The notes below the pieces were generated by a model. It saw nothing but the letters and a program-made list of their open reading frames with translations. It searched no databases and had not been told where the DNA came from. From assembly GCF_032878955.1 (NCBI RefSeq), contig NZ_CP043839.1, positions 3,348,001 to 3,412,000 on the forward strand: 64,000 nucleotides of DNA, in the 5' to 3' direction. Source of the stretch: Butyricimonas paravirosa. GTDB lineage: Bacteria; Bacteroidota; Bacteroidia; Bacteroidales; Marinifilaceae. This document shows positions 18,837 through 28,200 of this stretch, in pieces. Numbering within the stretch: position 1 is the stretch's first letter; every line of letters starts with the position of its first letter. Both the position numbers and the translations under genes were made by a program.

Positions 18837-18862
18837 GAGTTGAGTCAGTTTTGACTCAACTC
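18837..18862 (+). terminator. Hairpin after the locus 1 lipoprotein
   Basis: Perfect 11-pair stem GAGTTGAGTCA / TGACTCAACTC (18837-18847 with 18852-18862) with a GTTT loop, six bases after the stop. It lacks a 3' T-run (CTAAAATG follows), so it may be a partial terminator or an mRNA-end stabiliser. Confidence 0.55.
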
Positions 18863-18896
18863 CTAAAATGTATTGTAGAGTAAATCGTTAAATTGT

Positions 18897-20231
18897 ATGA
18901 GAAAAATTATTTTGTTATTGACACTCCTGTTTGCGGGAGTGATTGGAGAAGCGTATGCCCAGGGTATTCGTTTTCACGAAGGGAGTTTTGATGAGGCGCT
19001 AGTGCGGGCCAAGCAGGAGAAGAAATTAATTTTCATTGATTTTTATACGGAATGGTGTGGTCCATGTAAATGGATGTCCATGAATGTTTTTAATCGTTCG
19101 GATGTCGGAGATTTTTTCAATAAGAACTTCGTGTGTTGTAAAATTGATGCAGAAAAAGAAGGAAAAGAATTGGCGATAAAATACAAGGTTCAAGCTTATC
19201 CGACACTACTTTTTTTGGATTCAAAAGGCGAAGTGATAAGTAAAGCTATCGGTAAATTAGAACCTTTACAGTTAATCGAATCCGGAAAAACGGCAATTAG
19301 TGGTGATAAGACATATAATTACTCTAATTTAGAAAAAGAGTATCAACAAAGAAAACATGATCCGGAGTTTTTGAAACATTACATAGAGCAAATGTCAAAA
19401 ATGGGGAAACGTTTATATGAAGCTGTTGAAAATTATTTGAGAGTGCAGACGGAAATGGAAGAATCCAGTGTGGAAATGATGGAATTTCTTATGAAGTATA
19501 AAAAGGATCTATTATTAGGTGGCAAGGTGGAAGAGGTCTTTACGGAGAATTACGATGAGTATATGGATATTGCTACGAGACTTGAGGAAGGTGTGTTGGT
19601 TGACATGATGTATCGGATGTATTCTGCAACCCGAGGAATTGCAACAAATACTAAAAATGTAGAATTGTTCAAGCGGGTAATACAGTTTGCACATAACCTT
19701 CCGGAGGAATATATGGTCAACTTCGAAGATTTGCGTTTGGATTTACTTATAGTAGAGGACAATATAAAAGAATATCGAAAAGAGGCTGTGAATTATATCG
19801 ATAGTATGATTCTTTGTAAGACCATTGATGAGGTACATGAATGTGATAAAGCATTTCATGCTCGACGGTGTCATGAGATTGACTCCACGGGAGAGGGAGG
19901 AATGTATAAAGAGATGTATAAAGAAGTTTATCGTGATTTTGAGGCAAATCGTCAAATTAATGCCATTATTAAGGAGGGAAATCGTTTATTGAATGGGGCG
20001 AAAAAGAAAGACTACAAAAATATTTGGCGTTGGATCGATTACGGGAAAAAACTTTTGCCGACAAATTGTGCTATCCGGAATTTTGAAGCAACGGTGCTCT
20101 ATCGCCAAGGAAAAAAAGAGGAGGCGATAGCGCTGAAAAAGGGCATTCTAGTTTCTAAAGATTTGGACAATCGTCGCTTGAAGTATATTATCGAGGAGGA
20201 ATTGAAGAGCATGGAACAAGGAACATTTTGA
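18897..20231 (+). CDS. Exported thioredoxin-fold protein (locus 1, first copy)
   Basis: A 444-residue periplasmic protein: signal peptide (MRKIILLLTLLFAGVIGEAYA|QG), then a thioredoxin domain (about 25-140) with active site WCGPCKW (Cys54 and Cys57) and the cis-proline region QAYPTLLFLDSKG. The remaining 300 residues are charged and helical and not assignable to a named family. Related proteins accompany SusC/D loci with protease partners. The likely job is thiol-disulfide exchange on exported proteins or imported peptides. It shares layout with the next gene (about 25 bases downstream), so the two arose by duplication. Confidence 0.85.
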   Translation: MRKIILLLTLLFAGVIGEAYAQGIRFHEGSFDEALVRAKQEKKLIFIDFYTEWCGPCKWMSMNVFNRSDVGDFFNKNFVCCKIDAEKEGKELAIKYKVQAYPTLLFLDSKGEVISKAIGKLEPLQLIESGKTAISGDKTYNYSNLEKEYQQRKHDPEFLKHYIEQMSKMGKRLYEAVENYLRVQTEMEESSVEMMEFLMKYKKDLLLGGKVEEVFTENYDEYMDIATRLEEGVLVDMMYRMYSATRGIATNTKNVELFKRVIQFAHNLPEEYMVNFEDLRLDLLIVEDNIKEYRKEAVNYIDSMILCKTIDEVHECDKAFHARRCHEIDSTGEGGMYKEMYKEVYRDFEANRQINAIIKEGNRLLNGAKKKDYKNIWRWIDYGKKLLPTNCAIRNFEATVLYRQGKKEEAIALKKGILVSKDLDNRRLKYIIEEELKSMEQGTF

Positions 20232-20255
20232 TGTTGAATGATGTAAATGATCGAT

Positions 20256-21557
20256 ATGAAAAAAGTATTTTTATTAGGATGTATAGTTTGCCTGTCTCTT
20301 TGGACATGGGGACAAGGAATTGATTTTCAAAAAGGCTCTTTTCAAGAAGCTTTGCAGCAAGCAAAAACTGGGAATAAATTAGTGTTTGTGGATGCTTTTG
20401 CTACTTGGTGTGGGCCGTGTAAGAAAATGGCAGAAACCGTTTTGAACCAACCTGTAGTTGGAGATTATTTCGGGGAGTATTTTATTTCGATTAAAATTGA
20501 TATAGAAAAGGGAGAGGGGCCTATTTTAAAGGAAAAATATGGTATAGAGGGTATTCCGGATTATCTTTTTTTAGATGGAGATGGAAAATTAGTATATCGC
20601 TTCGGGGGTGCAATGTCATTGGATAAATTTATGGAGGGAGCTAAATATGCGATAGAAACGTCACACGATGAGAATAATGTTGTTCGTTTAGCTATGCGTT
20701 ATGAGCAAGAAAAAAATGATGAAGCGTTTTTAAAATTGTATTTAGAAAAGTTGATAGAGGTTGGTTCTAGAGATTCTTATGAGGTTTTTGAGCAGTATTT
20801 GAAGATTCAGAAAAGTATCCGTCCTTCAAGTAAAGAGATGGCCGAATTTTTAAAAGATTATAAAGATTTCCTTGTTTATGGGGGAGAGGCAGAACGTATT
20901 ATTCAAGAGAATGAGAAATCAGAAGAATGGAGACTATATGTGCGTAAAGATATACGAGAGGTTTTTCAATTTTTCCCTCGTTTGATGCTTATGCATTCTT
21001 ATCCTTATGCTGTTCAGAAAAAAGATATACGGATTATTGAAAATGCTGTTGCTAGAGCGCGAGAGGATGGTTTAAGTGTGAGTGAAGGGGAAAAAGAAGA
21101 TTATTTGATTCGTTTCTATGATGAGACTAGAATGGGAGAGGAATATAAAGAAATCATGGGGAATAAAATTGATTTGTTTTTTAAAAATTTAGATTTAAAA
21201 AAAATACAAAATGGTCATATTGAGGCGGTGAAAATTAGAGAGGCTGAACCACATCGTAAAATTATATCTTCTGCAGAGAGTTATAGTCGGAGTATGGCTA
21301 CTACTATTATGAATTATGTGAAATATGTAAATAAAGATGCTGAGAAAAAGGATGTTTTAAGATGGGCTAAGCAAACTTATGACATTCTTCCTAACCGATT
21401 GGAAAATATGAATTTTTATGCTGATATTCTTTATCTATATGGCGATAAACAAGAAGCTATCGCATTAAAAGAAAAGGCTTGTCAGTTGGCTGTTGATGAT
21501 GAATTCGGCCAAAAGATTAGAAATGAATTAGATAAAATGAAATTGGAGAAGAAATAG
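20256..21557 (+). CDS. Exported thioredoxin-fold protein (locus 1, second copy)
   Basis: About 433 residues, paralogous to the preceding protein. Signal peptide MKKVFLLGCIVCLSLWTWG|QG, thioredoxin domain with WCGPCKK (Cys52 and Cys55) and EGIPDYLFLDGDG as the cis-proline loop, then a helical C-terminal region that ends with a similar phrase to its neighbour (LYGDKQEAIALKEK versus LYRQGKKEEAIALKK). An ATG at 20247 is also in frame; 20256 fits the signal peptide better. It is the last gene of locus 1 before a strong bidirectional terminator. Confidence 0.85.
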   Translation: MKKVFLLGCIVCLSLWTWGQGIDFQKGSFQEALQQAKTGNKLVFVDAFATWCGPCKKMAETVLNQPVVGDYFGEYFISIKIDIEKGEGPILKEKYGIEGIPDYLFLDGDGKLVYRFGGAMSLDKFMEGAKYAIETSHDENNVVRLAMRYEQEKNDEAFLKLYLEKLIEVGSRDSYEVFEQYLKIQKSIRPSSKEMAEFLKDYKDFLVYGGEAERIIQENEKSEEWRLYVRKDIREVFQFFPRLMLMHSYPYAVQKKDIRIIENAVARAREDGLSVSEGEKEDYLIRFYDETRMGEEYKEIMGNKIDLFFKNLDLKKIQNGHIEAVKIREAEPHRKIISSAESYSRSMATTIMNYVKYVNKDAEKKDVLRWAKQTYDILPNRLENMNFYADILYLYGDKQEAIALKEKACQLAVDDEFGQKIRNELDKMKLEKK

Positions 21558-21567
21558 TAATATGATA

Positions 21568-21598
21568 AAAAAGGCGATCGAACTTCGATCGCCTTTTT
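21568..21598. terminator. Bidirectional intrinsic terminator
   Basis: A 14-pair stem (21568-21581 with 21585-21598) with an A-run on the left arm and a T-run on the right, and a three-base loop. It ends locus 1 on the plus strand and the convergent small heat-shock gene on the minus strand. Confidence 0.9.
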
Positions 21599-21614
21599 CA
21601 TTGGTTACCTGTCT

Positions 21615-22043
21615 TTATTTAATTTCAATGGTTCTCTCTGCTTTTTTAATCTCTTCCAGAGATAGTTTCGGCAAGTCAATGGTTAGAACTCCGTGTTCAA
21701 CCCCGGCAGCGATTTTCTCTTTATCCACGTCATCTGGTAAGATCATGGTTTGTTGGAATTTCGAGTATGAGAACTCCCGGCGTAAGTAGCGATGTTCTTT
21801 TTGCTCCTCTTTACTCTCGCTCTTTTTCTCCATGGAGATCACTAGATTGTTATCCTCGTCTATGCGAACGTTGAAATCTTCTTTTGTCATACCCGGAGCT
21901 GCAACTTCAACTTTATAATCTTTTTCGGATTCGATCACGTTAATTGCGGGTGCGGTTGCGTTTGCTCTTGTCATCCACTCGTTATCAAAGAAATCATTAA
22001 AGATACTTGGTAACCAATTTTGAGTTCTTCTTACAGGCATCAT
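21615..22043 (-). CDS. Small heat-shock protein, Hsp20/alpha-crystallin family
   Basis: A 142-residue cytosolic ATP-independent holdase. The alpha-crystallin domain spans about residues 33-130, with APGMTKEDFNVRIDEDNNLVISMEKK and the C-terminal GVLTIDLPKL motif (G-x-L of the family), followed by a short tail ending RTIEIK. The length is normal. It is convergent with locus 1 and shares its terminator. The 250 bases upstream, between it and the TonB-domain gene, hold AT-rich sequence in which I could not place a confident promoter. ATGs at 22043 and 22040 are both possible starts. Confidence 0.95.
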   Translation of the reverse strand: MMPVRRTQNWLPSIFNDFFDNEWMTRANATAPAINVIESEKDYKVEVAAPGMTKEDFNVRIDEDNNLVISMEKKSESKEEQKEHRYLRREFSYSKFQQTMILPDDVDKEKIAAGVEHGVLTIDLPKLSLEEIKKAERTIEIK

Positions 22044-22313
22044 AATTTTAGTCTCCTATCTTTAAATTCAACATTATCATTTAATTGGATTCAAGTTCTT
22101 TGTGAACCTGCATTCGATTATAGTTAATGCAAAGCGCATGCCAATGGATTTTGAGGACTTTTTGTCACTGATATTATGTCAAATTTTCAGTATTTCTGTC
22201 AATTAATGACGAGAAAAAAGCAAGATTAAATATTCAAATTTCTAATAATAATTGTAGCTTTATACCTTATTTTAGCAAGAGGATAGAGTAACTTAATGAC
22301 AAATAAACATCGT

Positions 22314-23192
22314 ATGAAGAAAAACTACAATTGGGCTAAGGCAACGCTTGTTATGGGTTGTATGCTTGGTTTGGGGTGGCTGGCTACCCCGGTAATGGCA
22401 CGGGATATGGACGTGCGGTTAATGGATGAAGATACGACAATAATGGTAGTTGCCGAAGTTCAGCCGGAATTTAACGGGAATTTGAATCAATGGATCGGGG
22501 AAAACGTGCAATATCCGGAAGAGGCGTATGCCAACCAAATTGATGGACGGGTGTTCGTGACTTTTGTGATAGAGAAAGATGGAGCCGTGTCTCACGTACG
22601 AGTAGTTCGTTCTGCTCACCCGCTTTTGGATGCAGAAGCACTTCGGGTAATCTCCGGAATGCCGAAATGGAAACCGGCTATGTCGGGAGGAAAGGCTGTG
22701 CGTTTTGAGAAGACGTTACCGATCACGTTTAAATATACGCCACAAGAGACCGAGTTGACTTATGAGCAATATTTGAAAAATTTGGAGGAAGAGCAGGAAA
22801 TACTGAAGAAAGGGGAAAAGATGAGTTTGGAAGATATGGCTCGCCGGGTGAATGCTTTCAAGGAGCAATTGGGGGATGATGCCACGTTGCGTAAATTGTT
22901 GCTGGAGAAAAGTCAGACGATTAAGGGTGAAATCGATAGTACCGTGAAGGCTCAAACGAAAGTGTTGAAGCTGAAAAAGAATGACGTGAAGGAGTTGACA
23001 AAAATCTACGAGGACGAGATTAACACGAAGATTCAACTGATTGAAAGTTTGGGAACAGATCAGTTCATCAGCCATTTCGTTGAATCCGAGCTTGAGATGA
23101 GAAAGATCGAGATGGACAAGATGCTAAAGATTAAAGACCTTTTGAAAGATCGGTTCAAATTGTATTTTGAGAATTATATCTTGCAACAATAG
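22314..23192 (+). CDS. Exported protein with one TonB C-terminal domain
   Basis: About 292 residues. A signal peptide (MKKNYNWAKATLVMGCMLGLGWLATPVMA) precedes a TonB-C domain at about 45-145 (QWIGENVQYPEEAYANQIDGRVFVTFVIEKDG ... WKPAMSGGKAVRFEKTLPITF). It differs from classical TonB in having no retained N-terminal helix and no proline-rich spacer. The second half (about 150-290) is strongly charged and probably helical (LEEEQEILKKGEKMSLEDMA). Its role need not be energy transduction; such domains also occur in envelope scaffolds. An upstream in-frame ATG at 22296 adds six residues. A related gene is at 40119. Confidence 0.8.
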   Translation: MKKNYNWAKATLVMGCMLGLGWLATPVMARDMDVRLMDEDTTIMVVAEVQPEFNGNLNQWIGENVQYPEEAYANQIDGRVFVTFVIEKDGAVSHVRVVRSAHPLLDAEALRVISGMPKWKPAMSGGKAVRFEKTLPITFKYTPQETELTYEQYLKNLEEEQEILKKGEKMSLEDMARRVNAFKEQLGDDATLRKLLLEKSQTIKGEIDSTVKAQTKVLKLKKNDVKELTKIYEDEINTKIQLIESLGTDQFISHFVESELEMRKIEMDKMLKIKDLLKDRFKLYFENYILQQ

Positions 23193-23217
23193 TATATTAT
23201 TGCAGAATTGATAAAAG

Positions 23218-23248
23218 ATGCCGGCATTTATTGTTCCGGCATTTTTTA
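23218..23248 (+). terminator. Intrinsic terminator
   Basis: Stem ATGCCGG / CCGGCAT (23218-23224 with 23236-23242) with an 11-base loop and a run of six T, 25 bases after the TonB-domain gene. Confidence 0.75.
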
Positions 23249-23320
23249 TTAGAGATATTTGTTCTAGTTGATTATAAGGTAAATTTCAGTAGAAATCACA
23301 TTATAATGAGTGAGAATTAA

Positions 23321-23328
23321 TATATTTG
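23321..23328 (+). promoter_or_regulatory. Predicted -7 element of the locus 2 sigma gene
   Basis: TATATTTG fits TAnnTTTG and lies only eight bases before the ATG at 23337. No clear TTTG is found 19-21 bases upstream, so the support is partial. Confidence 0.4.
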
Positions 23329-23336
23329 TAGTCGGT

Positions 23337-23918
23337 ATGACGATGTATTTTTCAGATCAGGATATTTTAGCTTCCATGAGGAAGGATAAGACTATCGGTA
23401 TTCAGCGTTTGTTTGACCGGTATTACCGTCCATTGGTGTTATTTGCTGATGAATTTCTGAAAGATAGATCTGCAGCAGAGGATTTGGTGCAAGATTTTTT
23501 TGTCAAACTGTGGGAGGATGATTATTTGTTGAAGGTAACAGCGAGTACTCTCGGTTCTTATCTTTATTCAGCGGTTAGGAATCGGGCAATTTCTTTTCTT
23601 CAGAAAAAAGATGTATTACGCAATTCTCAAGAACTGGGAGTGATAGATATCTCTGTAGATGTGGTAGAGGATATTGACGAGGAACGAATGGATATTGTAA
23701 TGAAAGAGGTAGAATTACTGCCAGAAAGAACCCGGCAAGTAGTGGAACGTGTGATGTTACGGGGTTTGAAGTATAAAGAAGCTGCTGAGGAATTAAAAAT
23801 TTCTATAAACACGGTGAAGTTTGCTTTAAAAGAGGGAACAAAACGTTTACGGGAACGCTTGGCTTCAATGGGACCAGAAGTTTTATTTTATTTTCTACGA
23901 AAGTTTTCTAATCATTAG
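23337..23918 (+). CDS. ECF RNA polymerase sigma factor (locus 2)
   Basis: FecI-like sigma factor of about 193 residues. Region 2 is seen in QRLFDRYYRPLVLFADEFL and AAEDLVQDFFVKLWED, region 4 in YKEAAEELKISINTVKFALKEG. The start is at ATG 23337 or 23343; the preceding codons belong to the promoter region (TATATTTG at 23321). The FecR gene begins 78 bases after the stop. It should recognise the ACCC/GTCT element ahead of that gene if the shared-promoter idea is right. Confidence 0.9.
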   Translation: MTMYFSDQDILASMRKDKTIGIQRLFDRYYRPLVLFADEFLKDRSAAEDLVQDFFVKLWEDDYLLKVTASTLGSYLYSAVRNRAISFLQKKDVLRNSQELGVIDISVDVVEDIDEERMDIVMKEVELLPERTRQVVERVMLRGLKYKEAAEELKISINTVKFALKEGTKRLRERLASMGPEVLFYFLRKFSNH

Positions 23919-23950
23919 AATTATTTTTTCAAAAAAATCGATTTTACCCT

Positions 23951-23975
23951 ACCCGTTTTTTGTTTTTTTAGGTCT
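23951..23975 (+). promoter_or_regulatory. Candidate ECF-sigma-dependent promoter before fecR (locus 2)
   Basis: ACCC (23951-23954), a T-rich 17-base spacer, GTCT (23972-23975), and again exactly 21 bases to the ATG at 23997. It matches the locus 1 element in order, spacing and T-richness. Proposed as the -35/-10 pair of the locus sigma factor. Confidence 0.45.
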
Positions 23976-23996
23976 TACTGGTAAAAGTAAGTAATT

Positions 23997-25175
23997 ATGA
24001 AGTTACCGGGAGATATACATGAATTAATTTTGGAAGACTTAGCGTCTAAATTAGACGTCTTAGGTCAGGAAAAACTTGAAGCATGGTTAGAGGAGAATGG
24101 GGAGAATAAGGAGATATGCCGGAAATTTTGCTCTTTGTGGTATAGTGGAAAATGGGCTAATTCCCGAGTAGGAATAAAGAAACAGATCGCTTGGGAACAA
24201 ATTCAAGGGCGGCGAAGAAATAGACGAAGGATACGTTGGATTGTTAGAAGTGCTTCTGTTGCAGCTTCTTTAATATGTGTAATTGGATTGATATGGCTCT
24301 TTACTTCGAAAGATGAAATTATTCCTGTTGCTTCCTTGCCGAAGTGGCAACCCCGCCAGGCGACGCTTGTGCTTTCGACGGGAGAGATGAAGGAATTAGG
24401 TGTCACGAAAATGAACATGATAGAGGAAAAAGGTGCTATTATTTGTTCTGATTCTGCTTATTTGGAGTACCGGGATGAAGGTTTGGAAAAATCTCAAGAA
24501 GAACAAGTATATAATGAATTGATTGTGCCTAAAGGCGGGGAGTATCGTTTGCGGCTGGTAGATGGAAGTCTGGTGATTATAAATTCTGGATCAAGATTAC
24601 GCTTCCCAGTTAATTTTAATGGAGAAAGTCGGGAAGTTTTTTTATCAGGAGGTGCTTGTTTTGAGGTTGCAAAAGATTCATTGAAACCGTTTATTGTACA
24701 TGCAAATGAAGCGGATGTTCGGGTGTTGGGAACGTTATTTGACGTGTCTGCCTATGAGGATGAAGAACGGGTAGAAGTAACTTTAGTAAATGGCGCTGTA
24801 AAGGTTTCTGTTGATGGTTCTAATGATCGGTTAGTGCCTAACGAACAGTTTGTATTTGACCGGCGAACTGGGAAAACTTTGGTACGAGAGGTTAATGCTG
24901 AAAGTTATATTGCTTGGACGAATGGTATATTCCGATTTGATGCTTTGCCTTTGGACTTGTTGATGAAAAAGTTAAGTCGTTGGTTCGATATCCAGTACGA
25001 ATTTGGGGATGATATATTGAAGGAGGTACTTTATTCCGGTGGATTTCGAAAATATGATAATGTACAAGATATCCTGAATATGATTGGGGAAGTCACAAAT
25101 ATTTCTTTTACAGTAACAAATGATATAATTAGAATAAATAAAAAATCGGATAATGCGACCAACATCATCCGATGA
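23997..25175 (+). CDS. FecR-family anti-sigma factor (locus 2)
   Basis: A 392-residue inner-membrane anti-sigma factor. N-terminal cytoplasmic part with the basic segment GRRRNRRRIRWIVR just before the membrane helix (SASVAASLICVIGLIWLF, about 82-100). Periplasmic FecR domain (IVPKGGEYRLRLVDGSLVIIN ... FIVHANEADVRVLGTLFDV) and C-terminal DUF4974-like domain (FRFDALPLDLLMKKLSRWFDIQYEF). It should hold the sigma factor of locus 2 until the STN domain of the adjacent SusC signals. The last codons and stop are part of the hairpin at 25145-25173. Confidence 0.92.
   Translation: MKLPGDIHELILEDLASKLDVLGQEKLEAWLEENGENKEICRKFCSLWYSGKWANSRVGIKKQIAWEQIQGRRRNRRRIRWIVRSASVAASLICVIGLIWLFTSKDEIIPVASLPKWQPRQATLVLSTGEMKELGVTKMNMIEEKGAIICSDSAYLEYRDEGLEKSQEEQVYNELIVPKGGEYRLRLVDGSLVIINSGSRLRFPVNFNGESREVFLSGGACFEVAKDSLKPFIVHANEADVRVLGTLFDVSAYEDEERVEVTLVNGAVKVSVDGSNDRLVPNEQFVFDRRTGKTLVREVNAESYIAWTNGIFRFDALPLDLLMKKLSRWFDIQYEFGDDILKEVLYSGGFRKYDNVQDILNMIGEVTNISFTVTNDIIRINKKSDNATNIIR
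25145..25173 (+). promoter_or_regulatory. Conserved-type hairpin upstream of susC (locus 2)
   Basis: Eleven-position stem (25145-25155 with 25163-25173) with one A-C mismatch and a seven-base loop CGACCAA. It overlaps the fecR stop codon and ends 57 bases before the susC ATG. A second, weaker eight-pair hairpin follows at 25178-25203. Confidence 0.6.
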
Positions 25176-25230
25176 TATTCATCTCCTTTTGGGAAGAGGT
25201 GAATAAAGTAAAACTTAATAACACAAATGT

Positions 25231-28200
25231 ATGAAAAAAAGTCAAGAGCACAAACCTGTGTCTGAAAAAGACAGGTGGTGGAAAATTTGTATGATTATGA
25301 AATTGACATTGTTTATGTGTGTATTTCTCGTGGTCTCGACATTGGGAAATGGTTTTTCTCAACAGAGAATTACAATGCAGTTGGGAAACACGACAATTAA
25401 AAAGGCGTTAACAGAATTTCAACGCCAAACAGATAAAATCGTGATTTATAGTGATAATAACTTTAGTACATCTCAAGAAATTGTTGCTAATTTTAAAGAT
25501 GTTGAGATGGAATCGTTTCTGGCAAAAATCTTAGAGGGAAGTGGAATGACCTATAAGTTGATGAAAGATTATATCTTAATTCTTCCCTTAAAAGTAAATG
25601 TAACCGATTCTTTAAATCAGCTGAAAGAGTACACGATAAAAGGAATTGTGAAGGATGAGGGAGGTAGTTTTATGCCGGGGGTAACTGTTTTGATAAAAGG
25701 TACTCAGGTTGGAGTTGCTACTGATATTGAAGGGAAATTTGAGATTGCAACAACAAATCCAGATAAGTTAGTACTTGTTTTTTCTTTTGTAGGGATGCAG
25801 ACTGTTGAAGTAAAATATAGCGGTCAGGCTATGATTAACGTGGTGATGAAAGAGGCGGTAAATGAAATGGAAGAGGTGACCGTCGTGAGTACTGGTTACC
25901 AAACGGTAAATAGAAAAGATATGGTCGGTTCTTATACTGTGGTAAAAGCTGATGATGTGATGATTCCTAGTTATTCAACAATTGACCAGATGTTACAAGG
26001 TCAAGTCGCAGGAATGATGATTATGAATACGAGTTCTCGGGTTGGGGCAAGCCCTAAAATTAAAATTCGGGGAACCGCAACATTATTGGGTAATCAGGAT
26101 CCTCTTTGGGTTGTAGACGGTATTATTCAAGATGATCCGATTCCGATTGATTTGATGACGAATATGGCAGATGACTTAAAAAATATTTTAGGGAATCAAA
26201 TCTCTTGGCTAAACCCAAATGATATCGAAACAATTACAGTATTAAAGGATGCTTCTGCAACTGCTGTTTATGGGTCCAGGGCCTCAAACGGGGTTATTGT
26301 GGTAACAACGAAAAAAGGCAAAACAGGAAGAATGTCTATTAATTATTCCGGAAGTTTCTCGTATGCTCCGGCTCCCACGTACGATCGGTTCAACTATATG
26401 AATTCACAGGAAAGGATTCAGTTCGCTGAAGAAGCATATAATTATGGAGCTCGATATGGTGAAGAGCCTCTGAAACAACCTTATACTTACGAAGGTTTGA
26501 TGAAAATGTATATTGATGGAGACATTAATCAAGATGAATATTTGAGTCGTAAGAGTGCATTAGAAATGGTAAATACAGATTGGTTGGATTTGTTAACCCG
26601 GGTGACATTGAATCAAACTCATAGTCTTAGTATATCTGGAGGAACGGATAAAGTGAGTTATCGGGTGTCTTTGGGTTATAATAATAATCATGGTCAAGAA
26701 TTGAAGAATGATGGGGAACGTTTAACATCTAGTATTTCTGTCGGAATGCAACTTCCGCATCGAATTAAAATTGATGTCGGGATGAATGGGACAATCTCGA
26801 AAAATGCGGGATATGCTTCTGGTGTTAATCCATTAAGTTATGCGTTGTCAACAAGTCGTGCATTACCTGCTTTTGATGAGAATGGAGAACGTTTGTTTTA
26901 TAAAAGACGGAGTTCATATGGTTTTAATAACGAGTCGGAAACATTAAGTTATAATATTTTAAATGAATTAGATCATAGTGGTTCGGAAGTAAAGAATCAT
27001 CGTTTGTCTTTAAATCTGATTTTGTCATGGCAACTTTTGGATTGGCTGAAGTATCAGTTTACAGGAGGGTATACTTATTCTAATCAAAATCGACAATCAT
27101 TCCGAGAGGAGGAAACTTATGCGGTAGCAAATGAATATCGAGGATATGATTTTGATAGCGTTGAACCAGATGATCCTTGGTTTAAAGCAGCACTTTTGCC
27201 TTTCGGTGGAGATGTATTTACGTCAGATGCAATACAGCAAACTTATAATATCCAAAATCAATTACTTATTTCAAAAACATTTGCAGAAAGGCATCGCTTG
27301 AATATGATGCTTGCTACAGAAGTTCGTTCAACGATTAATGAGGAGCATTCCAATACATTATGGGGATATGTGAAGAGTCGTGGAAATAAATTAATTGCAC
27401 CTACGGCTTGGAGTGATTTTAAGCCTATTGGGGGAAAAACGCAAAGTGGCGTGGGAGAATTATTTAACCGTTTATATAATAATAGTGCCAAGATTTATGG
27501 AAAAACTGATAATTTCTTTTCGTTATTCGCAACGTTAGCCTATTCATTTTCGGATCGCTACGTGTTGAATGCTAATTTTCGACATGAAGCATCCAATCGT
27601 TTCGGCCAGGATGTGAATCATCGGTTTGATCCTGAATATTCTTTTGGTGTTTCTTGGCGAGTGAGTGAGGAACCGTTTATGCAGAGTCAGATTGGGTGGT
27701 TATCCCAATTGAATTTGAAAGCTACTTATGGTATTCAGGGAAATGTTTTGCAAAATATTGGTCCGGATTTGGTTTTATATCAAGGAGGAGTGGCTGGAGT
27801 ATTTAATGAATATTCTTCTTCGATTGCCCGAATCCCTAATCCAAACTTGTCATGGGAACGAACACGGACATGGAATTTTGGGGTAGATTTGGAATTATTT
27901 CAAAAAGTATCTGTCGTATTTGAATATTATACCCGGCGTTCCAATGCAATTATTGGCCAAGAGATACCTTACGAGAACGGATTGAGTTCAATGGAAATAA
28001 ATGGAGGGATTATTTATAATAAAGGTGCTGAAGTTACAGTAAATTTTGTTCCGGTAAAAACAAAGGATTTTGCACTAAATGTAAGTGTGAATTCTTCCAA
28101 GAACTGGAACACAACGGGAGTCGGTCCTTCTAGAGAACCTGGTTTGTATGAATATCTGTCGGGTAATGCAGAAAAAGTGATGAAAAAAGGTTATCCTGTA

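Noticed and set aside
22314..23192. A classical TonB energy transducer
   Set aside because: There is no retained N-terminal anchor, no proline-rich spacer, and no exbB/exbD nearby; only the C-terminal domain type matches.
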